Below are positions 37,460 through 46,105 of a stretch of 64,000 nt of DNA, piece by piece. The stretch lies in the NCBI RefSeq assembly GCF_000236805.1, contig NZ_AGFX01000038.1, positions 1 through 64,000 of the forward strand. The letters run 5' to 3'. The notes below the pieces were generated by a model. That model did no database searches and was not told the DNA's origin. It saw nothing but the letters and a program-made list of their open reading frames with translations. Source of the stretch: Paenibacillus peoriae KCTC 3763 (lineage in GTDB: Bacteria > Bacillota > Bacilli > Paenibacillales > Paenibacillaceae). The first letter of the stretch is position 1. Each line of letters opens with the position of its first letter. The position numbers were made by a program, and so were the translations under genes.

Positions 37460-37639
37460 CTAGAGGGCACTAATGATATAGAACGAATTGTAGGTTTGGA
37501 GATATCTTGCATAGTTCAGAGCAGAAGAATTCGTCGAAGAACAAGTGCAGTTATAGCAGCCACATGAAGCACAAGAACATGCTGCATAGGCTTCCAGTGT
37601 TTCAGGCATTTCCACTTGTTTTTTTCCAAGTTTTCTCAC
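37460..37639 (-). CDS. Cys-rich RiPP precursor peptide (CLI_3235-like)
   Basis: 59 residues, too short for ordinary ORF calling. GTG start at 37639, 7 nt after GGGAGGT. The basic leader MRKLGKKQVEMPETLEAYAA precedes six cysteines at positions 21, 23, 26, 28, 31 and 33 arranged as three five-residue units of the form CxCxx (CSCAS, CGCYN, CTCSS), then an Asn/Ser/Tyr-rich tail ending in FYIISAL. Leader style (KLGKK ... ETLEAY) and the dense Cys cluster match the CLI_3235 class of putative bacteriocin precursors as I know it. It sits between the exporter and the radical SAM gene. Core length and cross-links are unknown. Confidence 0.88.
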   Translation of the reverse strand: MRKLGKKQVEMPETLEAYAACSCASCGCYNCTCSSTNSSALNYARYLQTYNSFYIISAL

Positions 37640-37664
37640 CTTGATTACCTCCCTTCATTTTATT

Positions 37665-37708
37665 CAATCTATTGATAATTACCTTTGAAATACAAAGGCA
37701 ATAGATTG
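37665..37708 (-). promoter_or_regulatory. 5' leader hairpin before the precursor peptide gene
   Basis: CAATCTATTG (37665-37674) and its exact complement (37699-37708) form a 10-bp outer stem; CCTTTG/CAAAGG forms a 6-bp inner stem with a 5-nt loop; one side carries a 7-nt bulge. It lies about 11 nt upstream of the ribosome site. Likely a stabilising or regulatory 5' leader structure of the precursor mRNA. Confidence 0.6.
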
Positions 37709-37756
37709 GCGAATTTAATTTGATGCATTTGTTGAAATGACTGCAAAATTTAGGTT

Positions 37757-39484
37757 CTATTTACTGAACGCCATTGCTACTTGACGGTATTCTTTATGAT
37801 CCTTCCAAGATTCATTGTTATTTTCATACTGTATTACACTACCGTTGGAAAGCAACAAAATTTTATCAGAACGTTCAAGTAAGTCTAAATGATGCGTAAC
37901 CATAATGATGGTATTATTTTTCAATCTTGATTCAAGCAGTGCATATAAGCTCGCTTCTGACTCAGCATCCAGATGAGTATCGGCTTCATCCCAAATAAAA
38001 ATGGCTTTCTCATGAGCCAAAGCTCTGGCTAATGCCAACTTTTGTCTCTGACCACCAGATAATCGAGAGCCATTAGGACCAATTTGGTAATCAAGGGAAT
38101 GAGAATTAACAAATTCCGTTAAACCACTGTCGTTAACAGACCGACGTAAATCAGCTTCACTCAGGTTAGTATAAAGCTTCACATTTTCCTCAATGCTTCC
38201 ATCAAAAAGATAGAAATGCTGATCTAAAACAGAGAAGTGGAGACGGTAATCTTGTATATCAAGATTCCTAATATTTGTACCATTTAGAGTGATTTCTCCA
38301 CCTTTTGTCTCGTAAAAACGTAATAGTAAATTTAGAAGTGTAGATTTGCCAGAGCCATTTGCACCCACTATTGCAACTTTTTCTCCAGTCTTAATTGAGA
38401 AGTTAACATCCTCCAAGATTTGATTTCCTGTACCATATGAGAAACTAACATTCTCAAATACAATTTGATCACATGACTCAAAATCCTGAGTTAATAAAAA
38501 ATCACGAGTGATTGCATTACTTTCCTGTTCAAGCTTTAGAAAACTATAAAACCGCTTTGTTGAGGGTAGGATACCTGAAAAAATGTATTTTAAATTTACA
38601 ATTGCAGCGATCGGGGTAGTGACATAGCTACTATAGGTGATAAATGCAAAAATCCCCCCTACAGTTAACTGCAAGCTAAAGAACATGCTTCCACCGACAA
38701 TATAAAGGGCAGTAGTTAAAAACTGCATAATTGTCAGTTCAAAGGTAGTATTGAAAACATCCATCATAGATGATTTCTTTTCGATTTCAACTATATTATC
38801 AATTTTTCGCTCAAATTCTTTTTCTTTGTAACTAGCACATCCAAATATACGAGATTCCCTAATGCCTCCAAGCATGTCTCCAAACCAATGTGCATATTCA
38901 TAACTCCTTTTCAGATAGCTGTTCATAAGTTGCTCTTTCTTTCGAGAAAATTTATAGGTAATTAGAATCTTTAAAGGAATAAAACTAAGAACAATTAATG
39001 TCATCTTCCAACTAATAAGTAATAATCCAATCATTCCACCTAAGATACTAAAAATTTGTGTGACGACAAAGAATACATAATCGTCGGTTACTCTAGACAT
39101 ATTTTCAATATCTTGATTCACATTATTTAAAGTAGATGTGTTGTTTACATTTTTAAAATAAGCAATTTTTATACGCTGAATATGTGAATAAGCCTTTTGA
39201 TACAGATCCTTTTTAATTTTGGCACTAATTCGGGTTCTTACCATTTCTTTGAACAAGTTCATCCCTTTATCAATGCAGAATAAGAACAATATAGCTGAAG
39301 AGTATAGAAGAACAGCTTTAAAATTTTGTTTTAATAATCCCTCATCCATAATGCGTTTACTAATAAGCGGCATAAGCAGATTGGCCAGACTCGAAACAAT
39401 AATAAAGCTGACCAACATAACTACTGCTTTAATGTGCGGTTTGAACAAACGAACTAGCTTTTTCATGGCTTCTTGGTTATCCAT
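37757..39484 (-). CDS. ABC exporter (fused permease and ATPase) of RiPP locus
   Basis: 575 residues. An N-terminal ABC transporter membrane domain with six helices (about 15-310) is followed by an ATPase with Walker A GANGSGKST, signature LSGGQRQKLALARAL, Walker B IFIWDEADTHLD and switch His in MVTHHLD. There is no N-terminal C39 peptidase domain, unlike lantibiotic-type exporters, so leader cleavage must be done by another protein, presumably the S8 peptidase of the locus. It works as a homodimer to move the mature peptide out of the cell. GGGGGGAG precedes ATG 39484. The precursor gene follows by 117 nt. Confidence 0.9.
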   Translation of the reverse strand: MDNQEAMKKLVRLFKPHIKAVVMLVSFIIVSSLANLLMPLISKRIMDEGLLKQNFKAVLLYSSAILFLFCIDKGMNLFKEMVRTRISAKIKKDLYQKAYSHIQRIKIAYFKNVNNTSTLNNVNQDIENMSRVTDDYVFFVVTQIFSILGGMIGLLLISWKMTLIVLSFIPLKILITYKFSRKKEQLMNSYLKRSYEYAHWFGDMLGGIRESRIFGCASYKEKEFERKIDNIVEIEKKSSMMDVFNTTFELTIMQFLTTALYIVGGSMFFSLQLTVGGIFAFITYSSYVTTPIAAIVNLKYIFSGILPSTKRFYSFLKLEQESNAITRDFLLTQDFESCDQIVFENVSFSYGTGNQILEDVNFSIKTGEKVAIVGANGSGKSTLLNLLLRFYETKGGEITLNGTNIRNLDIQDYRLHFSVLDQHFYLFDGSIEENVKLYTNLSEADLRRSVNDSGLTEFVNSHSLDYQIGPNGSRLSGGQRQKLALARALAHEKAIFIWDEADTHLDAESEASLYALLESRLKNNTIIMVTHHLDLLERSDKILLLSNGSVIQYENNNESWKDHKEYRQVAMAFSK

Positions 39485-39803
39485 GAAAAACTCCCCCCAA
39501 ATGATCGTTCACTATCATAATAAGAATTTCGAAGATCTGTAACTTATGCTCATTGCGATTAATTTCACTTAAATACAGACTACTTGGTAAGCACTTTCAA
39601 AAAACGACAGAGTATCAACTTGCGATATCTTCTCCCCATCGCATAAACCTACCCAGTACTCCCTCCCCCCTTGGGTATGCTAACTTTTCACTCTTATTAT
39701 AAAAGACAATTCAAATGTTCAATTCGCAACAGTTAGGAAGAAAAAATATCAGTTCAAAACTATATGGATAACAATTTTTTTGAAATTATTAGTTACTTTC
39801 CCT

Positions 39804-40394
39804 TTATTCTCGGAATGAACTATCATGATCTTCGTTCTCCTCACTCTGTAAAAATAATTTCAGTGCTCTACGCCTAGCACGGGTTAAATAGGAACGGATA
39901 TTTGCCACAGGGACATCTATAACCTTGGATAACTCTGTATCAGTTAATTCTAAAATATATTTATTAATTAACAGTAGTTGATCCCTCTCAGACAACAATC
40001 CTATGACATTCCCTAATTGTTCATATTCCTCCTTCAAATTATATTTTTCCTCGATACTCAATTGAGAATCAGCTATATATTCCGCTCCTTCATCAAGCAA
40101 TCCATAGGTGCATTTATTTTTTTCATTTGAACACTTCTTTGCGTAGTTAAACGAAGTATTACGAATTGTATGTATAATGTATGAGGCTCTTTTACAAGAA
40201 TTTAATGATTTTAAAATCGGAATTTTTTTAATTAATCGAATAAACGCTTCTTGAATCAAGTCATCCGTAATGGTGTAGTCTTGAGTGATTTCGTAAGCCT
40301 TTGTTTTCATAATTGAATAGAACTTTATGTATAATTCTGTGAAAAAATCGATGTCCTCTTGTTTATCCGACTTAGAGATAATAATGAGGAGCAC
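39804..40394 (-). CDS. RNA polymerase sigma factor, ECF type
   Basis: 196 residues. Region 2 (about 18-80: FYSIMKTKAYEITQDYTITDDLIQEAFIRLIKKIP) and region 4 (about 125-185: LLSERDQLLLINKYILELTDTELSKVIDVPVANIRSYLTRARRRALKLF) are clear. No anti-sigma gene is adjacent. Start is GTG 40394, 7 nt after GGGAGG. It is transcribed toward the RiPP genes, about 320 nt before the exporter, so it may drive the cluster. Recognition sequence cannot be read with confidence. A degraded transposase lies immediately upstream. Confidence 0.88.
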   Translation of the reverse strand: MLLIIISKSDKQEDIDFFTELYIKFYSIMKTKAYEITQDYTITDDLIQEAFIRLIKKIPILKSLNSCKRASYIIHTIRNTSFNYAKKCSNEKNKCTYGLLDEGAEYIADSQLSIEEKYNLKEEYEQLGNVIGLLSERDQLLLINKYILELTDTELSKVIDVPVANIRSYLTRARRRALKLFLQSEENEDHDSSFRE

Positions 40395-40493
40395 AGGCTT
40401 CCCTCCCTACCTATAATAATTTCCTTGATCATTCAATTGGATTTTATTGATATAATTAGGATAACTCTGTATGCATTTGGAGAAGTTTTTGCA

Positions 40494-41040
40494 TTGATAA
40501 CAAGAGTAAACTATCTACTCGAAGTAAAGATAAGAACCATAGAATTGAGACTGGTAGGTATTCCGGTGAAAGAGGTGTTGAAGCAGTTAAACATCCGGAA
40601 TAAGACACAATTGAAAACCTGGATGCGATGGTATCACGGCGGTGAAATGCATTGGCTGGAGCAACCTGTGAGCTATGGCAAAAGACCGTAGCACGGATCA
40701 GAGCTGGAGAAAGCTTCAGGTGGAAAAACGTCTCCTCAAGCAGCAGATCGACTTGCTAAAAAAGTACAAGGAAATGAAAAGGAGGTGTCACCAGCAATCG
40801 TCATCACATAGATGGAATTGAGCCGAGGAGAACTACGGGTTAAGGAGGGATACCGAGAGAGAACGGCGCTGCTTGGAAGGGAACAGACAATTAATCACAA
40901 GTGTGTACAGCGGATTATTCAGCGCGAAGGGCTACAGTTCCAAATCAGGGTGAATAAGCGTAAGCCAACCTGATAGCCTGCGCATATCATGGAGCATCAA
41001 CTAAGGCGTCAATTTGGGGCCAATGCACCCACGCAAATCC
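40494..41040 (+). pseudogene. Degraded IS3-family transposase (OrfA/OrfB remnants)
   Basis: The first frame gives an OrfA helix-turn-helix (about 40494-40691: EVKIRTIELRLVGIPVKEVL ... NKTQLKTWMRWYHGGEMHWLEQPV) ended by a TAG where the family reads on. After a frameshift comes EKRLLKQQIDLLKKYKEMKRR, the OrfA leucine-zipper end. A further frame carries OrfB remnants (YRERTALLGREQTINHKCVQRIIQREGLQ, 40850-40970). The DDE catalytic core is absent. Premature stops, frameshifts and truncation show it is dead. No clean terminal repeats were found. Confidence 0.8.
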
Positions 41041-41062
41041 GCTGTTCGTATTGTGACATTAG

Positions 41063-41118
41063 CCGGATACAAAATTATCGATCAGATAGCGTTTAATAGG
41101 AACATCAAGCGTTTTCGA
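41063..41118 (-). pseudogene. Relic of a second GH51 arabinofuranosidase gene
   Basis: On the minus strand this reads LDVPIKRYLIDNFVSG, nearly the [12 protein letters not shown] segment of the intact GH51 gene. The DNA matches 30546-30593 at 40 of 48 positions without gaps, by direct comparison. It is a fragment only, lying between the transposase relic and the sulfatase gene. Confidence 0.7.
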
Positions 41119-41146
41119 TGACCCAAAAGGGGAATCGCGTTGTTTT

Positions 41147-42910
41147 TCACCATATACATGTTTGAGCGGGATATAAACGCTTATGTTTACGCTGTTCCTC
41201 CAGTAAGTGCATCATCTGTTGTTGAACGCTTCTGGTCTGCTGCGTTGCAAATGCAGGATGGGCAAGGTTGCATGTTTCCAAAGGGTCGTTGGTTAGATTA
41301 TACAATTCATATTCGTCATGATCCGGTTGTGTTTTGACCTGTGTAGCCCATTTAGAATATGGTCCGCAGGTATGATCACCCACGGGCCGTATAGTTACAT
41401 CCTTCACTCCTGGTTGACTCCAGAATTGGGTACTGTCAAAATAGCGGTTAAACTTCCACAGTTCCTGCACACCATCTCTTTGCAGGGGCGCAATGACCGT
41501 CTCGATATGATTGGGCTGAATAACAGACGGATATGGCTCTCCCAGTATATTGATCTGCCGCTGGCCTCGGGTAATATCGTCATCAGTCATAAAATAGATC
41601 GGCTGGTTAGCTACTTCACCTTGGTTCTGTCCTCGGATAACAGGCGTAAGGTCACGTCCCACCAGCGGACGAGCTTCACTAAAGCTGTTTTGCAGACGGC
41701 TCTGGATCGCAGTGCTGTCAACGTTCGCCAGTCCAAGCATGGTAGGCAGAAGATCCACATGGTTGGTTAGCCCATGCTCGCTTTGATACTGAGGAGACAG
41801 GTGCCTGTTATGGATGACCAACGGCACGTGCACCATCTCTTCATAGGCACAATAAAATTTTTGATGGAGATTGCCGTGAGCGCCTAGCAACTCTCCATGA
41901 TCGGATGTAAAAATCACAATGGTATTATCATAAAAAGAAGAACGGGTCAGCGCTTCAAATACCTTAAACATTTGGCGATCCGCATTTTTTTGCAATTGGT
42001 AGTATAGCTTGCGGTAAAAAGGCTGATCCAAAATAGGCTGTACCGCTTTAGGGTAAATATCCCGATAGCTTGCCTGACAGCGCGGCTTGGTGCCCAGCCA
42101 TTCGTTGATTGTCGGAGGAGGAGCGACTGCCGGCATCGGCTCCACCTCGAATCGAAACATAGGTAATTGTGCAGTAATCGCACCGTATAGAACAATGTCA
42201 TGCGGGTTCACAAATGAAGCTACGACCAGCCAGGGCTTGGCATGGTGATCATACTCCTGCTGACGGTCAAGGGCTTCGATAAGCTGGGTGGTGTCCGCAG
42301 CATATACCTCGTCTCTCCCGCTTAAACCAAAACCCGCAGAGGAACCGGAGTTTCGCGGGTTTCGCCCGTGCGGCTCCGGACCGATCCATCTGGAAAAGCC
42401 GAAGTTATCCAGGCGGTCGGCTTGATCATATAAATTTTCCCGTTTTCTGTCGGGTACACCCGTCAGCGGATGATAGCTTGGGAGAGCTTTGTGCGTACCC
42501 GGAATGATTATATCCTCATCGGATATATGCCATTTTCCTTGATAATAAGTTTGGTATCCAGCTGCGCGAAAATAATCCCCCATAGTAGGCACCGAGTTTC
42601 TATCCAGCCAGAACATGTCGGAGTCGAATGGCCCCTTGGCCACTCCGTCCGTCTGAGTGACTCCGTGGAGGGACGGATAATGGCCGGTAAACAAGGTAGT
42701 CCTGCTGGGGCTGCATGCAGCGCTTCCTATATAATGTCTGTGAAACTCCAGTCCATGAGATCTCAAGATCCCTTGCGTAACCAGATTTTGTCTGCTCCAT
42801 TCTTTGATCTCCGGGTTTTCATAAACGGCAGGATAACGCTCCTGATCCACAAGGAGTATAAGAAAGTTAGGCCGTTCTAAGGAGCCGGACAACCGTGAAC
42901 TATCCTTCAT
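41147..42910 (-). CDS. Type I sulfatase
   Basis: About 587 residues of the alkaline-phosphatase-like sulfatase fold. The formylglycine site is Cys66 in CSPSRTTLFTGHYPSLHG (C-x-P-S-R), preceded by the metal-binding N-terminus FLILLVDQERYP and followed by QTYYQGKWHISD and later VIFTSDHGELLGAHG. No signal peptide is seen, so it would act in the cytoplasm on an imported sulfated sugar; it needs a formylglycine-generating enzyme not found here. It follows the permease gene of the beta-glucan locus by about 48 nt, suggesting operon membership. Start ATG 42910 or GTG 42916. Confidence 0.88.
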   Translation of the reverse strand: MKDSSRLSGSLERPNFLILLVDQERYPAVYENPEIKEWSRQNLVTQGILRSHGLEFHRHYIGSAACSPSRTTLFTGHYPSLHGVTQTDGVAKGPFDSDMFWLDRNSVPTMGDYFRAAGYQTYYQGKWHISDEDIIIPGTHKALPSYHPLTGVPDRKRENLYDQADRLDNFGFSRWIGPEPHGRNPRNSGSSAGFGLSGRDEVYAADTTQLIEALDRQQEYDHHAKPWLVVASFVNPHDIVLYGAITAQLPMFRFEVEPMPAVAPPPTINEWLGTKPRCQASYRDIYPKAVQPILDQPFYRKLYYQLQKNADRQMFKVFEALTRSSFYDNTIVIFTSDHGELLGAHGNLHQKFYCAYEEMVHVPLVIHNRHLSPQYQSEHGLTNHVDLLPTMLGLANVDSTAIQSRLQNSFSEARPLVGRDLTPVIRGQNQGEVANQPIYFMTDDDITRGQRQINILGEPYPSVIQPNHIETVIAPLQRDGVQELWKFNRYFDSTQFWSQPGVKDVTIRPVGDHTCGPYSKWATQVKTQPDHDEYELYNLTNDPLETCNLAHPAFATQQTRSVQQQMMHLLEEQRKHKRLYPAQTCIW

Positions 42911-42958
42911 ATACACACATCCCAGGTTCGTTTTACCCTAAGAATATGTTCTATGCCC

Positions 42959-43819
42959 CTACTTAATCCCTGAAATTGTATAGTTCTCGATAATATACTT
43001 TTGAAAAACAATGAAGATCATCATGATCGGTAGCACCATGAAGGTCGAGCCTGCCATCTGGAGCGCGAATTGGCTTTCGTTCTGTCCCTTAAGCAGTGAG
43101 AGGCCGACGGACAAGGTATACAACTTCTCGTCGTTCGCAATAATGAGCGGCCACAGAAAGCTGTTCCAGCCCCCAATAAAGGTCAGGATGGCCTGCACTG
43201 CCAAAATCGGTGTCGAGATCGGCAGTACAATTTGCAGAAAGGTTCGAAATTCGCCTGCCCCGTCCAGACGCGTCGCCTCCAGCAATTCTTCGGGAATATC
43301 CGACATGAACTGCCGGAACAGGAAGATGGCGAATGCTCCTACCAGACCAGGCAGGACGATCCCCATCATGGTATTGGTCAATCCCATCTGGTTCAAAATC
43401 AAATACACGGGAATCATCGTTACCTGCCCCGGAATCATCATTGTGGCCAGCACCAGATAGAACAGAAAACCTCTGCCCTTAAATTTGAATTTGGCAAACC
43501 CGTAGCCTGCCATGGCGTTCAGGAATAATCCGAAAAAGGAAGCTAATACAATTACCAGCGTATTGGTCAGATAGGTGCCAAAAGCCATGCTATCAAACAG
43601 AATCTTAAAATTTTCCAACGTGAAATGCTGCGGCCAGATAGTCGGAGGAATTTGGGTTACCTCGCCCTCGGTCTTAAAGGAGGATAAAATCATCCACGCA
43701 AAAGGCAGCACCATCAACAGACCTCCCACGGTCAGGAGAATTGCCACGAACCATTGAAATGTTTTTTCACCACTGCGCGAATTGGCGCGGGCTTGTTGAA
43801 CAGCTGTTTTCACGTTCAT
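42959..43819 (-). CDS. Carbohydrate ABC transporter permease (MalG type)
   Basis: About 286 residues with six hydrophobic segments and the EAA loop (LEATRLDGAGEFRTFLQIVLPISTPILAV). It pairs with the next permease and binding lipoprotein to import an oligosaccharide, probably beta-1,2-glucooligosaccharides given the linked enzymes. No ATPase gene in the locus. Start ATG 43819 or the nearby GTG 43813, each close to GAGAGG. Confidence 0.93.
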   Translation of the reverse strand: MNVKTAVQQARANSRSGEKTFQWFVAILLTVGGLLMVLPFAWMILSSFKTEGEVTQIPPTIWPQHFTLENFKILFDSMAFGTYLTNTLVIVLASFFGLFLNAMAGYGFAKFKFKGRGFLFYLVLATMMIPGQVTMIPVYLILNQMGLTNTMMGIVLPGLVGAFAIFLFRQFMSDIPEELLEATRLDGAGEFRTFLQIVLPISTPILAVQAILTFIGGWNSFLWPLIIANDEKLYTLSVGLSLLKGQNESQFALQMAGSTFMVLPIMMIFIVFQKYIIENYTISGIK

Positions 43820-43831
43820 CACCTCTCTCTA

Positions 43832-44716
43832 TCAGGACTCCGCTTTATTTTGCAAGCGGAACTGAATCAGTGTCACCGCGATGATCGCAAAGAACAGAAT
43901 AAATGATCCCGCCGCGGCATAACCGAATTTACTAAACTGGAAGCCGTTATTGTATATAAACAGAGATGCTGTCAGCGTGCCGTCAAGCGGTTTCCCTTTG
44001 GTCATGACGAACGGTTCCTCGAAAAATTGCAGCCAGCCGATCATCGTCGTAATGGAGACGAAGAAAATAGCGTAACGGAGCTGCGGAAGGGTGATATAAC
44101 GAATTTGCTGCCATGTGTTGGCCCCGTCAAGCTGAGCCGCCTCATAGTAAGAGCCCGGAATCCCTTTGATGGCCGCAATAAAAATAATCATATTCAAGCC
44201 TATGCCCCGCCAAACCGCCAACACAATCAGCGAAATTTTCGCCACGGTCGGATCGGTCAACCATGGAACAGGGCCGAGATTCACCAGGCCAAGCACATAA
44301 TTGAATAATCCGAGCGTCGGATTATACAGATAGCTCCATACCACTGCTACCGCAACCACATTCGTTACGGACGGCAGATAGAACACGACGCGGAATACTT
44401 TGAAAGCACGGGATTTTCCCATATTAATCAGGATTGCAATGCTTAGCGAAAATAACAGCACCAACGGAACACCGATAATGACGAAAAACAGAGTATTCCC
44501 CATGGATTTTATAAATGAAGGGTCTAACAGCACATTCCTATAATTTTCCAGTCCAATAAAGCGAATATGATCATAATTAACCAGTCCGGAAAGATCCATA
44601 TCCGTGAAGCTGATCACGAGCGCCAGTAGAATCGGCAATAGTGAAAACAGCGCCAACAGGATAATGGAGGGGCCGATAAACAAGTATGGCGCAAGCTTCT
44701 GCGAGCTTCCTTTCAT
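43832..44716 (-). CDS. Carbohydrate ABC transporter permease (MalF type)
   Basis: 294 residues. Hydrophobic start LAPYLFIGPSIILLALFSLLPILLALVISFTD and EAA motif YEAAQLDGANTWQQIRYITLPQLRYAIFF. Directly precedes the MalG-type permease gene by about 10 nt. It lies downstream of the binding lipoprotein gene in the same operon. Confidence 0.93.
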   Translation of the reverse strand: MKGSSQKLAPYLFIGPSIILLALFSLLPILLALVISFTDMDLSGLVNYDHIRFIGLENYRNVLLDPSFIKSMGNTLFFVIIGVPLVLLFSLSIAILINMGKSRAFKVFRVVFYLPSVTNVVAVAVVWSYLYNPTLGLFNYVLGLVNLGPVPWLTDPTVAKISLIVLAVWRGIGLNMIIFIAAIKGIPGSYYEAAQLDGANTWQQIRYITLPQLRYAIFFVSITTMIGWLQFFEEPFVMTKGKPLDGTLTASLFIYNNGFQFSKFGYAAAGSFILFFAIIAVTLIQFRLQNKAES

Positions 44717-44752
44717 GTCTTCACTCCCTTTGACATTGGCGGATACGGATCA

Positions 44753-46006
44753 TTATTTTTTCATAATACTTGCAGCCTGCTGATTAAAGTCATCCATTTC
44801 CTTCTGGACGTCGGCATGACCGCGGTAAATACGTTCAAAGCTCTTGATGAATTGCTGAGAAACCTCTTCCCATGCTGCCAGTTGTGGCAATGCTGCGGAG
44901 TGGTCGAGCTGTTTGCGAATCGTTTGAAGCATCGGATCACTCTTTAGCTTGGCATCGTCCCAGGACTTGGTAGCAGCAGGCAGGGTACTGGACAGCTCCA
45001 TCCATTTCAGCTGCGTTTCCGGTTTGCTCATGAAAGCCAGGAATTTGGCCGCTTCCTCCGGGTGCTTGCTAAACTGCATAATCGAAAGGTTCGACCCGCC
45101 CAGAACAGACAGATTGTTTACTTTGCCGGGAAGCTCGGCTACATTCCATTTGCCTTCCAGCTCCGGCGCATTATCCTTGATTTGCTTAATCATAAAAGGA
45201 CCGCTGATAAACATCGGAACGATGCCGTCACCTTGCAATCCTTGAATGGAGTCTATCCCAAGATCAAGGGCATTGGAACCGTTTTGGAAAAAGGTGTTCA
45301 AATACTTCACCGCCTCTACAAACGGCGGCTGGTTGAATAGCGGATTCCCCTGCTCATCGATCAGCTTGGAACCGTTCTGAAGAGCGAACATAAAGCCCAG
45401 AGACTGCTCTTTCGCATTAATGGCAATACCGTATTTCCCTTTGCCACGCGCTGCCAGCTTTTGAGCAGCATCGGAAAGCTCCTCCCACGTTTTCGGTGCT
45501 TCATTATATCCGACTTGCTTCAATAGATCTGAACGGTAGAACAAAATTTTCGTTTCGGTATACCAAGGAACACCTACAAGTTTTCCTTCAAATTTTGCCG
45601 TATCCACAGCACCCTTGAAGAAATTCTGCGGCCCCAGCTCAGGGTATTTGCTGACATAAGGAGTGATGTCCGCCAATGCACCCGCAGCCGCAAGCTCAGA
45701 AACCCAGGATGTCCCCAGCTGAACCACATCCGGACCGGATTTGGAAGCAACCGCCGTCAGCAGCTTATCATGAGCGTTATCCCAAGGCAGTGCCTGCACC
45801 TCTACGTGAATATCGGGATTTTCTTTCTCAAAATCCTTCACAATTTCAGGCAGCAGCTTGCCTTCTGCTCCCATTCCCCACATGGTAATGGTTGTTTTGC
45901 CGTTTGCGTCCTTGCCGGACGACTCATCCTTGGACGAACAGCCAGCGAGCGCGCCTCCCAGCAATAAAGTGCTTGCCAAAATGATCCCTAACGTTCTTTT
46001 CATCAT
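44753..46006 (-). CDS. Sugar-binding lipoprotein of beta-glucooligosaccharide transporter
   Basis: 417 residues. Signal peptide with lipobox GGALAGC and a mature SBP_bac part (TITMWGMGAEGKLLPEIVKDFEKENPDIHVEVQALPWDNAHDKLLTAVASKSGPDVVQLG). ATG 46006 follows GGGAGG; the in-frame upstream ATG at 46174 is unlikely. Divergent from the GH3/GH94 operon across two LacI-type operators. In Listeria innocua the equivalent protein (lin1841) binds sophorooligosaccharides; here the same specificity is inferred from synteny. Confidence 0.93.
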   Translation of the reverse strand: MMKRTLGIILASTLLLGGALAGCSSKDESSGKDANGKTTITMWGMGAEGKLLPEIVKDFEKENPDIHVEVQALPWDNAHDKLLTAVASKSGPDVVQLGTSWVSELAAAGALADITPYVSKYPELGPQNFFKGAVDTAKFEGKLVGVPWYTETKILFYRSDLLKQVGYNEAPKTWEELSDAAQKLAARGKGKYGIAINAKEQSLGFMFALQNGSKLIDEQGNPLFNQPPFVEAVKYLNTFFQNGSNALDLGIDSIQGLQGDGIVPMFISGPFMIKQIKDNAPELEGKWNVAELPGKVNNLSVLGGSNLSIMQFSKHPEEAAKFLAFMSKPETQLKWMELSSTLPAATKSWDDAKLKSDPMLQTIRKQLDHSAALPQLAAWEEVSQQFIKSFERIYRGHADVQKEMDDFNQQAASIMKK

Positions 46007-46089
46007 ACGAATTCCTCCCGAGATGACCGAATGGTTATAGCATACCGTTATAGCAATTATGTTCCAATATCTATGGATCATACTTATTA

Positions 46090-46105
46090 ATAGAAACGTT
46101 TCGAT
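46090..46105. promoter_or_regulatory. LacI-type operator, copy 1
   Basis: ATAGAAACGTTTCGAT, with a perfect GAAACGTTTC palindrome core, lies 84 bp upstream of the binding-protein gene. It is identical to a second copy at 46275-46290, and a LacI regulator is encoded in the same locus at 52.2 kb. Confidence 0.75.

Noticed and set aside
39640-39690. Hairpin TACCCA / TGGGTA after the sigma gene
   Set aside because: The stem is only 6 bp with a long C-rich loop and no U-tract; too weak to call a terminator.
40359-40691. Plus-strand frame overlapping the sigma factor start
   Set aside because: Only its C-terminal part is meaningful, as transposase OrfA remnant; the N-terminal part is antisense to the sigma gene.
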